Made by a program: the position numbers and the translations under genes | Origin: Mariannaea sp. PMI_226 | Taxonomy: Eukaryota; Ascomycota; Sordariomycetes; Hypocreales; Nectriaceae | Reading direction: 5' to 3' | Assembly (NCBI GenBank): GCA_024336345.1 | Contig: JANFOG010000003.1 | Span: forward strand, 3,540,501 to 3,604,500 | Length of the DNA: 64,000 bases | The notes under the pieces: generated by a model | Seen by the model: only the letters and a program-made list of their open reading frames with translations | Database searches by the model: none | What the model was told of the DNA's origin: nothing | Part shown: piece after piece, positions 34,206 through 44,799 of the stretch | Layout of the letters: each line of letters opens with the position of its first letter | How positions within the stretch are numbered: the first letter of the stretch is position 1

Positions 34206-36167
34206 ATGCGAAGCCGCAATCGTCTCGACCAAGACAGCGGAGAGGACGCCATGTCTCCCAGAAGCCGGGAAGAGCCTGCGCGGGCCCTCGAGGCACATGT
34301 GTCAGACATGCCTCCACGATACGCTGGCCGTGGGGGCGATGATGAAAAGGTGTCAACTTCAAACTCGACGAAATCCAGAGACAAGATCTCATGTCTTGAC
34401 GGCCTCCGTGGAATTGCCTGCCTTATCGTCTTTAACTACCACTTCCTCTGGCCTTGGACGCCGGCCATCATGCTGGGCTATGGTGCCTTGCCCCCCCGAT
34501 CCCCGGAGCCTTACTGGGGACTGCCCTCACTACCAATCATCTGTCTCTTGCACCGTGGTCGCGCCATGGTCGCCATCTTCTTCGCCATTTCGGGATATGT
34601 CCTCTGCAGACACATTCTGAGGGCGATTCATGAGCGACGCCTGGACACTGCGTACAGGAGTCTTGCGTCCGCCGTCTTTCGGCGAGTTTTTCGTCTCTAC
34701 ACGCCTCCCACTATCAGCATGTTTTTGGTAGCAATTCTCGCCCAAGTCGGCGTCTTTCGCTCTGAAAAGGCCATCTTTACAGGCCCTGACTCTATTTACA
34801 TCAATGGCACTGTGACAACTGCCGAGTTACGAGTGAATGCAACCTGTGTGAATGGGACTCATGCTGCCACTGGTATCCCTGGCGTCGCACAGTTTCTGGG
34901 TCTGCAGAGCCCAATTTACGTGGCCAACGCAACGTTCTGGGACAATTCTACCTGGAACGAAACGCTCTGTCTTAACAGCACATCGCAATTGTTTGGACCC
35001 CCGTTGCTATACTCACTAGAAGTTGAGCTTGAATCGCCGTCAAACGACACTACGGGACTCAATGGCACAATAGAACTAGACGCGTTCACGACGCACTCCA
35101 GCTTGAAGGGCAAGACAAAGTCTGTGAAAGAGAAGGCAAGGTCCGTGAAAGAAAAGAGCAAAAGTAAATCTAAATCCAACTCGCTATTCACCACCGGCGT
35201 GTTATTCCATTCCAAGGCGGAAATAGACACTACAGACGATCTCAACATTACAGAGAGCCTCAACTTGACCTGGGTTCAACTTGGTGGCAACTGGGAAGAG
35301 CATCCCTTTATTCATGATAACATGACTTATGCCCTCAAAAATTTCACGAGAGCGTATGCAGAATGGGCTAATCCCTTCAACTTTGGACATTATCACCCGC
35401 GGTATGACCCACACACTTGGACCATTCCTATGGAGCTCCGCGGCTCTATGGTTCTCTACATTTTCCTCCTAGGCACCGCTGCCCTCCAAGCCAAATGGCG
35501 GCTAAGAATTGGGGCTACACTCTCCGGCTACAGTCTGATACTGGGTCGATGGGATATCGCCACCTTTGTAGGCGGCATGGTGTTCTCTGAGCTTGATATT
35601 CGGCGCGCATCCGACCCACAGCAAGATGGTGCAACTTTGGTCCCTCCAGCCACAAGTTCTACGAGAGGTCGGTATAACAGCGCCCAGCGACCGACCGGCA
35701 AAGAGAACGCGGCATGGTGGATTCTTTTCATTATTTCGCTCTATTTCCTCTCCTATCCTGACGCCGGTGCCGAGTATACACCAGGGTTTGTGTTCCTTTC
35801 TGATTGGGTTCCAAGGTACTATCACCCTCTGTCAGGCTGGATGTATTATGAAGCGATTGGGGCCCTGATGCTTCTCCATTGTATCCTGCGCAGCCCCCGT
35901 ATTCGTGCCTTCTTGGAAGGACGATTCCCTCAATACATGGGAAAGGTCAGCTTCTCATTCTATCTGATCCACGGCCCAGTCTTGCACAGTCTGGGCTTTT
36001 GGATCATGCCTAGACTCTTTGACAACTTCGGCCGGACCGTAGGCTATGTCATTGGCTATGTCATCCAGTTGAGCGTAACGTTTTATCTGACGAACTTGTG
36101 GTATAGAAAGGTTGACATTTGGAGCATGACTGTGGGACGGCGCATTGAGAGCCACCTCAAGGAGTAA
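34206..36167 (+). CDS. Acyltransferase 3 family membrane protein with a glycosylated lumenal loop
   Basis: A single exon of 653 residues from the ATG at 34206. The frame is open to an earlier ATG at 33957 (736 residues), but that extension runs through a 5-bp microsatellite and is probably 5' UTR. The acyltransferase-3 signature begins with ISCLDGLRGIACLIVFNYHF; the conserved H44-like histidine sits in NYHF. About ten hydrophobic segments follow, including SFSFYLIHGPVLHSLGFW near the end. Between early helices is a loop of roughly 230 residues with 13 N-x-S/T sequons and a Lys/Ser-rich patch (KSVKEKARSVKEKSKSKSKS), so it should face the ER lumen or cell exterior. The family O-acylates sugars, lipids or secondary metabolites; the acceptor is unknown. 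Confidence 0.8.
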   Translation: MRSRNRLDQDSGEDAMSPRSREEPARALEAHVSDMPPRYAGRGGDDEKVSTSNSTKSRDKISCLDGLRGIACLIVFNYHFLWPWTPAIMLGYGALPPRSPEPYWGLPSLPIICLLHRGRAMVAIFFAISGYVLCRHILRAIHERRLDTAYRSLASAVFRRVFRLYTPPTISMFLVAILAQVGVFRSEKAIFTGPDSIYINGTVTTAELRVNATCVNGTHAATGIPGVAQFLGLQSPIYVANATFWDNSTWNETLCLNSTSQLFGPPLLYSLEVELESPSNDTTGLNGTIELDAFTTHSSLKGKTKSVKEKARSVKEKSKSKSKSNSLFTTGVLFHSKAEIDTTDDLNITESLNLTWVQLGGNWEEHPFIHDNMTYALKNFTRAYAEWANPFNFGHYHPRYDPHTWTIPMELRGSMVLYIFLLGTAALQAKWRLRIGATLSGYSLILGRWDIATFVGGMVFSELDIRRASDPQQDGATLVPPATSSTRGRYNSAQRPTGKENAAWWILFIISLYFLSYPDAGAEYTPGFVFLSDWVPRYYHPLSGWMYYEAIGALMLLHCILRSPRIRAFLEGRFPQYMGKVSFSFYLIHGPVLHSLGFWIMPRLFDNFGRTVGYVIGYVIQLSVTFYLTNLWYRKVDIWSMTVGRRIESHLKE

Positions 36168-36653
36168 AAGTCGAGTATATTCGAAGCCATCCGCGAGAAT
36201 GATTTTGGCAACTGGGTCACTTTAAAATAAAAAGGGGAATGTCAATTCGGAGTTGTGTTGTTTGATGGTTGATGCTTACTTTTCACGAAGCATTTGCGTG
36301 TTCGGGTTACGAGCTACTATTTAGGTTGCAGCTGTATTGTGTCTTTCAAGCTGTCAATTATTTTCAGCAAATAGAAACTGGTTCTGTTTTCTGTTACTCT
36401 TCTTCGCGTTCTCCGGCATGTTATAACTCGGCTGTGATCGGAATTGGGAACTAGACTTCGCGAGGTGGCCTGAAGGGACGGCCATGTTGATTGCTGCGGC
36501 TGCATTTTTGAGATATGAATTCTTCGAATCGATTGTGTCATAAGCTGTCTGAAAAGAGGCATACCGTATCCTATAATCTTCTCTTCTGGCCTTCTATATA
36601 TTCGACGACTCTAGCTTCAGAGAGGCCCCATATAAGGCACGGCGTGAAGGAGT
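36168..36653. other. Intergenic region between converging genes, 36168-36653
   Basis: It contains the 3' flanks of the acyltransferase and HET genes. No gene is seen. Confidence 0.5.
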
Positions 36654-38468
36654 TTATATAATTGAAATACGTTGGCGTTTCAACTCTCCTTTTTCAAGTA
36701 ATTCCATCGCCATTGCCGTCGTACTCCACCTCCGGCTGTGTCGCGAGTCAGACGATAAGGACGCGCAACTAATGAGAATATAGCCAGAGGAAGCGGGCCG
36801 CAATATCAGTGGCATGGATGCACCAAATACAATCCAGACCTGGTCGTAGACTTGCGCCTGGCAACCGGTAGACACAACTTCGCCCTCAATTTGAAAAGAG
36901 CGACCATATGGCTTTCCTCCAGGAGAATCTAAGAAATCGAAACTAAAGCAGACAGGGAGCATGTCCACAAATATGCCCCAAACCTCCAAGGCCACGGCGC
37001 GGTAAGGTTCTTCCGGAACTGTGATGCTGCGGAATGTTGCAGCGGCAATTTCATTTTTCAGGAAATTGTAAGTCCCTTCGCGATCTACTCCAAAATGATT
37101 ATTCCGGGTGCGAGAAGTCTCCTTGCAAGTCCAATCTACAACCCAGGACGGCAAGCTTCTTCGCGGAGAGGAAGTTGGTATCACCGCGTGAGACAGAACG
37201 TCTAGACTATCCTCGAACAGGATGATTTTCTTTGTCGTCTCGATGAGGACACTGGAAATGCCATTTGCAGGAGAATAATTTGGAATAATGCCATAGTCTG
37301 GAGTTGCCAAACCGAGGAAGGCAAAGATCCTATCGCGGTCATCAGAGGCGCTGCAATACCGGGAATGCGCAAGGAGCTGTTTGATGTTCATATAACCGTC
37401 CCAACTGAGCTTGGTATTGTTCATGAATCTTATCGTTTCCAATGTCACGCGGTGGTTGGTGTGTTCAACACGATCAATTACGCGGCAAAGCGACTGATCT
37501 TGTGGCCCATGGTTCTCATACCTAGTGACTTTCAGGAACTCGTCACGATTTGTGAACGGATGCCTGAAGAGGTGGTAGACAGACTGCAGGATTGGCAAGA
37601 CATCTTTCCAGGATATTGAGTACTTTCCGTACAAAAAAGAAGCATCAGATGCCGCAATAAATTCCTGGAAGACCCATGCTCTACTCCACCAAGGGCTTTC
37701 CAATATATCGTAGAAAGCGATCCATCCATTGACGAATCCCTCATGCACTACATTGTCCAGAATGTACTCCTGAAGACGGTACCAATGACGACGCCTGAGG
37801 TTTTTGATATTCCTGCTATACTCCTCATTTTCCCCATCGCTCTCGTCACCGTTATGCATGTCCACTTGCATGAACCAGTCTCCAGGTCTAGGAGCAAAGT
37901 CATCTTCCCGAGGCTGCACATTTTTGCATAGTTCGAGCAGCCATTCCATGCCCGTTGTCTCAGCCTCTGGGGCTGACAAGCAGATGAGAGTTTGCTGAGA
38001 ATAATGGTAGATATCTCTCATAAATCCCACTTGCTGGGACCTTTCCGATAGGTTGTACTGGTTGATACAGACCTGGTCAGCCCACAGTAGGAAGTCGCCG
38101 TCCCTGGACTCCCAAAAATGTCGAGCTGCTTCCAAAGCATGTCTCAAATTAGCAAAGACGTTACATCTGATGCCGTCCACCAGAATAGTGTCGGTGTTGT
38201 GAGGATCTCCTGCACAATACGAGAGAGAAAAGTACTGCCCCTTTACGTCTGCTAATTGTATATTGTGCAGCATCTCGCATCGTATGATTCCGGATCCGTT
38301 GTCTGGCAAGACCTTGATCAGGCGGATCTCCTGCTTAGATGCATCGAGTCTCCGGTACGATATTTTCGAATGAAAGTGACGATTTTCTGGGGTCAAGAAG
38401 ATATCGTGCCCCGGAAGATCCTTTTCGGCTTGCGAAGGGGGTGATACTTCTGTTTTGCTGGGTGCCAT
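36654..38468 (-). CDS. HET-domain (heterokaryon incompatibility) protein
   Basis: A single exon of 604 residues from the ATG at 38468; the frame extends upstream without another ATG. The HET domain spans roughly residues 79-300: YFSLSYCAGD, ILVDGIRCNVFANLRHALEA, LLWADQVCINQ and ERSQQVGFMRDIYHYSQQTLICL. The usual SYxWG tryptophan is replaced by alanine here. The rest (YNFLKNEI, PSWVVDWTC, RDRIFAFLGLA) is typical of solo HET proteins in Pezizomycotina. Known HET proteins trigger cell death when incompatible hyphae fuse; many copies have no assigned allele system. It is followed upstream by a Clr5-ankyrin gene on the same strand, and the two share a promoter-proximal repeat. Confidence 0.88.
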   Translation of the reverse strand: MAPSKTEVSPPSQAEKDLPGHDIFLTPENRHFHSKISYRRLDASKQEIRLIKVLPDNGSGIIRCEMLHNIQLADVKGQYFSLSYCAGDPHNTDTILVDGIRCNVFANLRHALEAARHFWESRDGDFLLWADQVCINQYNLSERSQQVGFMRDIYHYSQQTLICLSAPEAETTGMEWLLELCKNVQPREDDFAPRPGDWFMQVDMHNGDESDGENEEYSRNIKNLRRRHWYRLQEYILDNVVHEGFVNGWIAFYDILESPWWSRAWVFQEFIAASDASFLYGKYSISWKDVLPILQSVYHLFRHPFTNRDEFLKVTRYENHGPQDQSLCRVIDRVEHTNHRVTLETIRFMNNTKLSWDGYMNIKQLLAHSRYCSASDDRDRIFAFLGLATPDYGIIPNYSPANGISSVLIETTKKIILFEDSLDVLSHAVIPTSSPRRSLPSWVVDWTCKETSRTRNNHFGVDREGTYNFLKNEIAAATFRSITVPEEPYRAVALEVWGIFVDMLPVCFSFDFLDSPGGKPYGRSFQIEGEVVSTGCQAQVYDQVWIVFGASMPLILRPASSGYILISCASLSSDSRHSRRWSTTAMAMELLEKGELKRQRISII

Positions 38469-39405
38469 AGTTAGTGGCAAGAGCGCGTGGTGACAGGCCA
38501 CTTGTTGGTAAAGATGCTTTTGGTCAAACCACGCGGGGGTAAAGCGAGAGATGGTGAATGGCTTCAAGGTATAAGATTTGACTAATGATGAGTTGGAGAC
38601 CGATCCTTACTTTTCTTTTATCTTTTTCTCTTGGATTTTCTGACGCTTTAGAATTAAGAGAATCTGCTGGGCTGATTCTAAGGCAGTGGGTAGAAAGCCT
38701 GCACCCACCCAACCTGGGACACTGAGCTTACCATGCATATCTAGGCATTCTTGTTGCCTCTTTAGCGATGCCCAACCAGTGATGCCTAACTGAAGCTTCG
38801 TGGGATTGGACTGCCAAGTTGCAAAAATCTGTGTACGGCATGGGGTAGCATCCCAAACCGTCATTGAACACGAGGATGGAACAACATACCTACTTCACGG
38901 GCGTTTTCTCAATCACAAATTCGCCTAAACTCCCTGTATTTGTTATAATCATATATATGTGAAAGATGTTAGGCATTCTGACGAGGGATCTATTGAGCTT
39001 TGTGTAAAAGGGGCTCGGACTGAGTCAGCCACGCCATGATCCAACCAGCCTCTAACAATATAACGGTTTCTGTATTTGGCTTTTTACAGAGGTGCATCTA
39101 TTTATCACAAGAATACGGCACTAAACAGCCTTTCCAGCAACTCACGGTCGCTACCAATATATCTTGTCCGCTCAGCTCTGCTCTTGGCATTTGAAGGATT
39201 GAGCTTCACCTCTGGGTTCTGGTCCAGGTTCTACCCACCCGGACCGGCCATGATCACAATACTCTTTTAAACAAATCTAATTGCAGTTGTCTGATTCAAT
39301 GTGGTCGCTAAGCTAATAAACTGGGCAGTGCCCGCACTTGTAGCCTCCGTACAATATACAAGTCTGATTCTCCCGACGCCCTGTAAGCCTTCAAGCGCTC
39401 AATAA
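38469..39405. other. Intergenic region with repeat copy A, 38469-39405
   Basis: It contains the HET gene promoter, one copy of a diverged dispersed repeat, and the 3' flank of the Clr5-ankyrin gene. No gene is supported. Confidence 0.5.
38744..38979 (+). repeat. Diverged dispersed repeat, copy A
   Basis: About 236 bp, starting GGCATTCTTG and ending TTAGGCATTCT. It aligns along its length with 43826-44062 in the same orientation, sharing GATGCCTAACTGA, GTGGGATTG, CCGTCAT and ATGCCTACT/ATACCTACT-like blocks. Many differences are C/T or G/A transitions. Each copy carries GGCATTCT at both ends. It lies about 275 bp upstream of the HET start codon. Confidence 0.75.
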
Positions 39406-42400
39406 CTAATCATCATCTGGAAAGTTAATAAACAGTCGAAATAGATCCTCTTCCTCAACCGAGTCCTGACTGTGTTGAACGTTTTCGTATTGAGGAATAG
39501 TAGTATCTGTGCTACTCATAACCTGCTCAGTAGCTGGTTCAAAATCATGCTCTGGAAGGAGAGACGACAGAACAAGGCTCTTCATCGATTGAGCTGGATT
39601 GTGAAGTAAAGCATTGATTGAAACGCCTTCCTGGTCTATATCTGCTGTGATATGCAAAGTTAGCTTGGCCCCGCGCAACGACCCAGTCTGTGAACGACAG
39701 AAAAATCATCGGAATAAACCGTGTTTCTCACCTTGGGTTCTTGAATTATTGGTGCTTGGTTCTCCTGAACTATCAACCGTATCCTTGTGCTCCCCATTGC
39801 CTTTAAGAATCAGGACATCCCACATGTCCTCTAAATACCGAGAGCTTATTTTAGTGAGGTGACTCAAGATTTCGAAGATTCCTTTGTCACTGTCGTTCCA
39901 AGGCCGATGGCTTCTCAATATATTAGCCGCCGAAAACTTGCATTCTTTCTCAGCCAACAAGATGGCTCGCAAGTAAGGGAAAGAGTGTATGCCTCGCGTC
40001 TCTACCCCTATGCAGAGGAGATATTTCACCATTTCAATATGTCCTAACTCTGCCGCGCCTTCGAGGGCGGTTCTGCCATATTGCCTAGCACCGTTTGCGT
40101 TGTAATCAGCACCATTTTCCACTAATAGCTTTGCGATTTGAAGATGACCATGAATGGCTGCAAGTTGCAAAGCCGTTGCCCCTTCGACCTCTGCAGCTGG
40201 ATGATTGATGTCTGCTCCTGCAGCAATCAGCTTTCTGGTAAGCTCAATATCGCCTTTCTCTGATGCTGCCTGCAGTGCTGTCCTCGGGAGCTGCCAGTAT
40301 CTGGATCTGCAGGCTGGAGGTGCATTTATATCCGCCCCCTGTTGGAGTAGATAGTCGATCAACTCTGAACTGCAAACCTTGCTCTTGATAACAGCCTGGA
40401 GGAGTGTGTCATCATCTTCATCCCTCAAGTTTACCCTTTCGGCAGCCTCCATTAGGATCTCTGGTACACAGCAGCCCAGGTTTTCTGCCATTGTGAACTC
40501 CTTGGCACCGGATTGAAACCCTCTGTTCTGTAAGTATAGAACTACATCTGGCTGATTGCTCCTTATAGCCACCAGTATCGGAGAGTCTGAGAATTGGTAG
40601 CCTATAACTTGAACAACTTGGTTTTTGTCCGAACATATCGCCAAGCTATCCTTGTGTAGGTCAAATTTGCCCAAATATTCTCTTTGACTTAGAGAATCAC
40701 CCTCTGGGTTGCGAGAAATACGTATTTTGTTATCAAGGAGCAATTCTGTCGTTTTTATGTCACCAAAGAATATTGATGTTGCAAGAGCAATGCCCTCAAG
40801 AAAGCGATCCCACGTTTTGGGTTGCTGTTGTAGTGCTCTCCGGCGGAGCATCAGGCTGATGATAGAGATATCTTTGGATTTGTGAGCTGTATATGTTGCT
40901 GCCAGCAGTGCTGAGGCATCGTATTCGTCGGGTCCTATACTTAAGACATTTTCCACAAGTGATTGTTTTGCAGAGATGATTGCGGCTGCTAGTGCTGACT
41001 CTTGGAGATCGCCAATGACATTGCAACTGATATTGAATCTGGTTATGCAGTCTATCATCTCTGGATTTTCCTGCTTAATAGCTTCAAGAATCATATTCGC
41101 CGAGGGAGCAAGGTTTCTTTCAAGTAGCTCCTTGACCAGAACAGGATTCCCTTCTCGGACGGCCACATGAAGGTCATTTTCAAAATATTGAGCTCCAATA
41201 GATAAGAGGAATAGAGCAGCTTCATTATGGTTCCGTTGGATAGCAATATTTAAAGCTGATCCTTGAATGTCCTGCGTCAATTCGAGATTCATGTGAGCGC
41301 ACGTACTCTTCGGTTTTTGGAAACTCAGGTTTATATTTGACCCATGTGATATCAAGAGATCCAAGATACCTAGGTCTCCATTCATTGCAGCCAAATGAAG
41401 AGCAGACGGCATAAATCCGTCAGGGTGGTCAACCTTTGCACCAGCGGCCAACAACATCTCGCAAATCTTACGTCGTCCTGTTCCTGCTGCATCAGCAAGC
41501 GGCCTAGACAGATCAGCCAGATCCTCGAGGCTCGGTGCTTCCATGCCCGATATTAGAGCTGCAACAATATCCTCACGACCAAATCGTGCTGCGTGCAAAA
41601 GTAGGATCTTATTTGGATGATTTAGCTTGCAAGACCTTTCCAAATCCCAAAGGTACGAAAGGATCAGATTTGCCGCAACATGGCCATCTTGCTCCGGATC
41701 GCTGGTCGACTGTAAATTCGAGTAATAAAAGAGATTGCACAAGCCCGAAAACAAGTGACACACAGGTATGCCTTGGCTCAGAGTTAAAATCAGAGCTACC
41801 ATCTCGTTTCGGGTTTTCGGGTTTTCAGGCCAAGTACAAACGTCGAATACAGAGTAAGATGCGTCAAATATTTCATTGCCAACATTATATTTGTTTAACA
41901 AACTCGTATTCGCTCCATTCAGGATCAAAAATCTGACCATATCACCATCCCCATAGTATAAAGAGTGGGTGATAGGTAATGTTGTTGCGAGGTAGACATT
42001 CTCAGATCGTAGAAGATGGTTCTGAATGGAAAGATGAGATACGTCGATGGCGAGATTTATTCGAGCTTGGAGGTCATAGCCAGTCTCACGAAGAATTTTC
42101 AGCGTATCAATACTGCCGATGCGGATAGCGGCTTCGAAAATCCTGTCAAATAAAGCGTGTATGGTTGGCTGCTGAGATGGAAAGGTATCCTTGCTCAATA
42201 CCCCTGCTGTCTGAAACAACTGAGATACCCAGACCATAGCCTGATCTGTTTCTAAGTACTCCTTTGCAGACCAAGTGTACGCGGTTTCCGTCAAGTTATT
42301 TGATGAAAAGAATAGGAGGATGCTAAGAGCGGGCAGTAATTGCCACACCCCTGAGCCATTGGATAGGGCTTCTGCTGTTGCGAAGTGTTCATCTCGAACA

Positions 42401-43357
42401 TATTCTGGCATGAATCGATTCAGTTTCTTCCACATTTCTACCGCTCTAGAACTCAATCTCTCGCCTTTCGCGTTGGGATCTCTCCACAGAACAAGTTCCA
42501 GAGATTTGAGGCCACTTTCCCAGGAAGAGTGTCGCCTCTGAATACCAGAGAGATGGTCACTAGATGTAGAAGAAGGACCACTAGCACCAGAGTGCGGTGG
42601 TAAAAATGGACGAAGTGCTGGCCATATTTAGTGAGTGCATTCAAAAGAGAGTGCTGGCTTGGTGCTTACCTTCTCGGAACTGTTTCCAAAAATGGAACCA
42701 GGACAACGCTGCAGGCCAAGTGACCTGTGGGATGGGTGAAGGTGTGCGTATGATCAACGAAACATCTTCTGGGGGTGATGGACTTGTTTCTATATTTTTT
42801 TGTCAGATGGGATGGCAAAAATACAGGAAGAGGGGAAATTTAATGATTGAGTTGATGAATGGGTATGTGTATATGACACGGTGAAGCTAATGCTTGTGTC
42901 TTGGAATTGATTGAGTCAAGGATGCAAATGCCTCATTCCTTACCTTGTTTTTTATTGAGCTTGTCCCATGTCGATTCGAAACAGTGGTTATCGATGCCTT
43001 TTCGAACCTTCGGCATCGGTAGTCTCACTCCTGAAAGGATTACATCCGTTTCTTTGCCTTCTCTTTTGCGTTTTTCATTCTGGTGGCGGACATACACCCA
43101 GCCCTCTTTACTAATGTTCTTTTGCAATCCCCACTCTTTCAACTTGTATGTCCATTGGTTTTTCCTGTAGATGGTGTTGGTATTAGCTGCTTTCTAAACT
43201 CTTGTCAAATCGGCCAGCAATATTACGTTGCAGTAAGTCCATGGCGTTCTTCAAACTCGATCATCAACTTATTCAAACCCCAGCCGTCGACGAGATATGC
43301 CTTCCGTATCTCGTCGTAGTACGCATCCAATTTCTGGGGAACTGAACTGCGTGACAT
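39406..43357 (-). CDS. Clr5-domain ankyrin-repeat protein, 5 exons
   Basis: Exons in transcript order: 43227-43357, 42944-43164, 42670-42789, 39732-42617 and 39406-39635, in phase for 1195 residues. The first two exons give a Clr5 domain: LDAYYDEIRKAYLVDGWGLN, IEFEERHGLTATKNQWTYKL and KEWGLQKN. A basic linker follows, then a long helical middle and ankyrin repeats over roughly the last two thirds (for example ATALQLAAIHGHLQIAKLLV and RTALEGAAELGHIEMVKYLL). The last exon adds an acidic tail ending FRLFINFPDDD. Clr5 was named from a fission yeast silencing factor; in filamentous fungi the domain often heads large repeat proteins of unknown role, some suspected in NLR-like self/non-self recognition. 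No NACHT or NB-ARC ATPase motif is visible. Confidence 0.85.
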
Positions 43358-44213
43358 TGTGCGCTCGAAAACTGAGAAAGTGTAGGTACTTGCTTGGGAA
43401 TTGATTTGGAAGAAAAAGATGATAATGATTCATGAGGATGGTAGTTTTAATTCACAAACATGCTAAATAGGGCCAACTAAATACTCGAATGCTTCTTTCG
43501 GGGCCAACGAAATGCCATTAAAGCTATCCATTCTGATTGGCCCATTCTAAAATCTTGAGTGTTTGTCACCTTCATCTTCCAATGGCAGCTCTCTGCACTT
43601 CCCATTGGCTAATGCTATAATTTTAACACGCAATCAGTCGGTGTGAGGCCCGTGCAGATGTGGAGAAAACATTGACATTGACCCTCAAGGCCCAGCTTTG
43701 CAACATGCCGATTGTGTGGTATGGTCGTCAAGGGAACCTCATCCTTGCGTCCTATCCTGAGTAGGGGCGGTGTGGCTTGGTCGCCTCACGGTCGCATAAC
43801 CCTATAGGAACAATTTGCAGTGATTGGCATTCTTGCCTCCTTGAAAATGCCTGACCAGCGATGCCTAACTGAGGCTTTGTGGGATTGCATTGTTAAATTG
43901 CACAACTCCGTGTATGGCTAGACTAGCATTTCCATGCCGTCATCACACACAAGTTTAGAGCAATATGCCTACTCTATAGAGGCATTTTGTAAAAAAAAAA
44001 AAAAGGCTCTAGTTTTCGACATATCTTAGAAGTATAAAAACATGAATGATATTAGGCATTCTAGCTTAGACTGACTGAAAATGCCGGTCTAGTTTATGAT
44101 GTTCTATCAGGGATTGTATTGGGAAAAACCTTGCGTACGGCGTATTCAAAACATAGGTCTTGCTAAACTTAGGCACAAGAACTACTCTAATCGTTATGAT
44201 GACTCCAAACAGC
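43358..44213. other. Intergenic region with repeat copy B, 43358-44213
   Basis: It holds the promoter of the Clr5-ankyrin gene and copy B of the dispersed repeat, including a run of 13-14 A. No gene is supported. Confidence 0.5.
43826..44062 (+). repeat. Diverged dispersed repeat, copy B
   Basis: About 237 bp matching copy A (38744-38979), bounded by GGCATTCT and TTAGGCATTCT. It differs from copy A mainly by transitions plus a poly-A insertion near 43991-44004. It lies about 470 bp upstream of the Clr5-ankyrin start. Confidence 0.75.
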
Positions 44214-44612
44214 CTAGAACTGACCCCAGCATCTGAATGATCGGAATCCCTTGCCATTGTTTCGCGCATAATTGGGGTATGGGTCATCACAAGGGACACG
44301 GCCAGTAGAAACTTCTGTACCTTTACAGCCCGCGTCTGTGTAAAAGGTACATTAGGCAATAGTTTGTCTTTGCTTAGGGTGTGAATAACATAGCGCCAAG
44401 TTTCCGCTCCAAGTGCCCGCCATGTACCAGTCAAAGCAGTCGTTGTTCTCATCTGTCTGAACCTAGTACTCGCCAGCGTAGTTACTACAACCTCCGTCCC
44501 AGTAATATTGGACCTTTGCTAGCGGAGAGAAGTCGTCAGCGTTGAAATTTGTCGCGTGTTGTGCCATAGAAACAGCCAGAATGACTGCTTTCTCCAGACG
44601 AGATCGTCTCAT
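44214..44612 (-). pseudogene. Broken gene for a small cysteine-rich secreted protein
   Basis: One minus-strand frame of exactly 133 codons runs from an ATG at 44612 to a stop at 44214-44216, interrupted only by a TAG at codon 50 (44463-44465) and a TAA at codon 87 (44352-44354). The start looks like a signal peptide (MRRSRLEKAVILAVSMA). The rest has seven spaced cysteines at codons 42, 59, 75, 88, 96, 108 and 128, and blocks such as DENNDCFDWYMAGTW and KGFRSFRCWGQF. Composition is far more protein-like than the overlapping 128-codon ORF in another frame. Both stops could come from Gln codons by C-to-T change in a CpA context, as in repeat-induced point mutation. Alternatively the TAG ends an intron (TACTAG), which would leave only one break. 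The family is not recognised. Confidence 0.55.
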
Positions 44613-44791
44613 CTTAAATCAATTTGTATCACTATTCAAAAAGAGTCAGAATCTGTCAGTAGCTCACATGGTGAGAACTTACGCACAATGCTTTCTAGAG
44701 TAGGAAGAGGAATTTCTCTAAAGATGGAGTCTTTTCCTTGTTTCTTTTCTTTAGTACTGGGGTATGCGAATTTGGATGGGCGGACTCAATG

Positions 44792-44799
44792 TTTATATA
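44792..44799 (-). promoter_or_regulatory. Putative TATA box of the broken secreted-protein gene
   Basis: The minus strand reads TATATAAA about 180 bp upstream of the ATG at 44612. It supports the idea that the gene was once expressed. Confidence 0.35.

Noticed and set aside
44066..44452. 128-codon minus-strand ORF
   Set aside because: It overlaps the broken cysteine-rich gene in another frame; the interrupted frame has the signal peptide and spaced cysteines.
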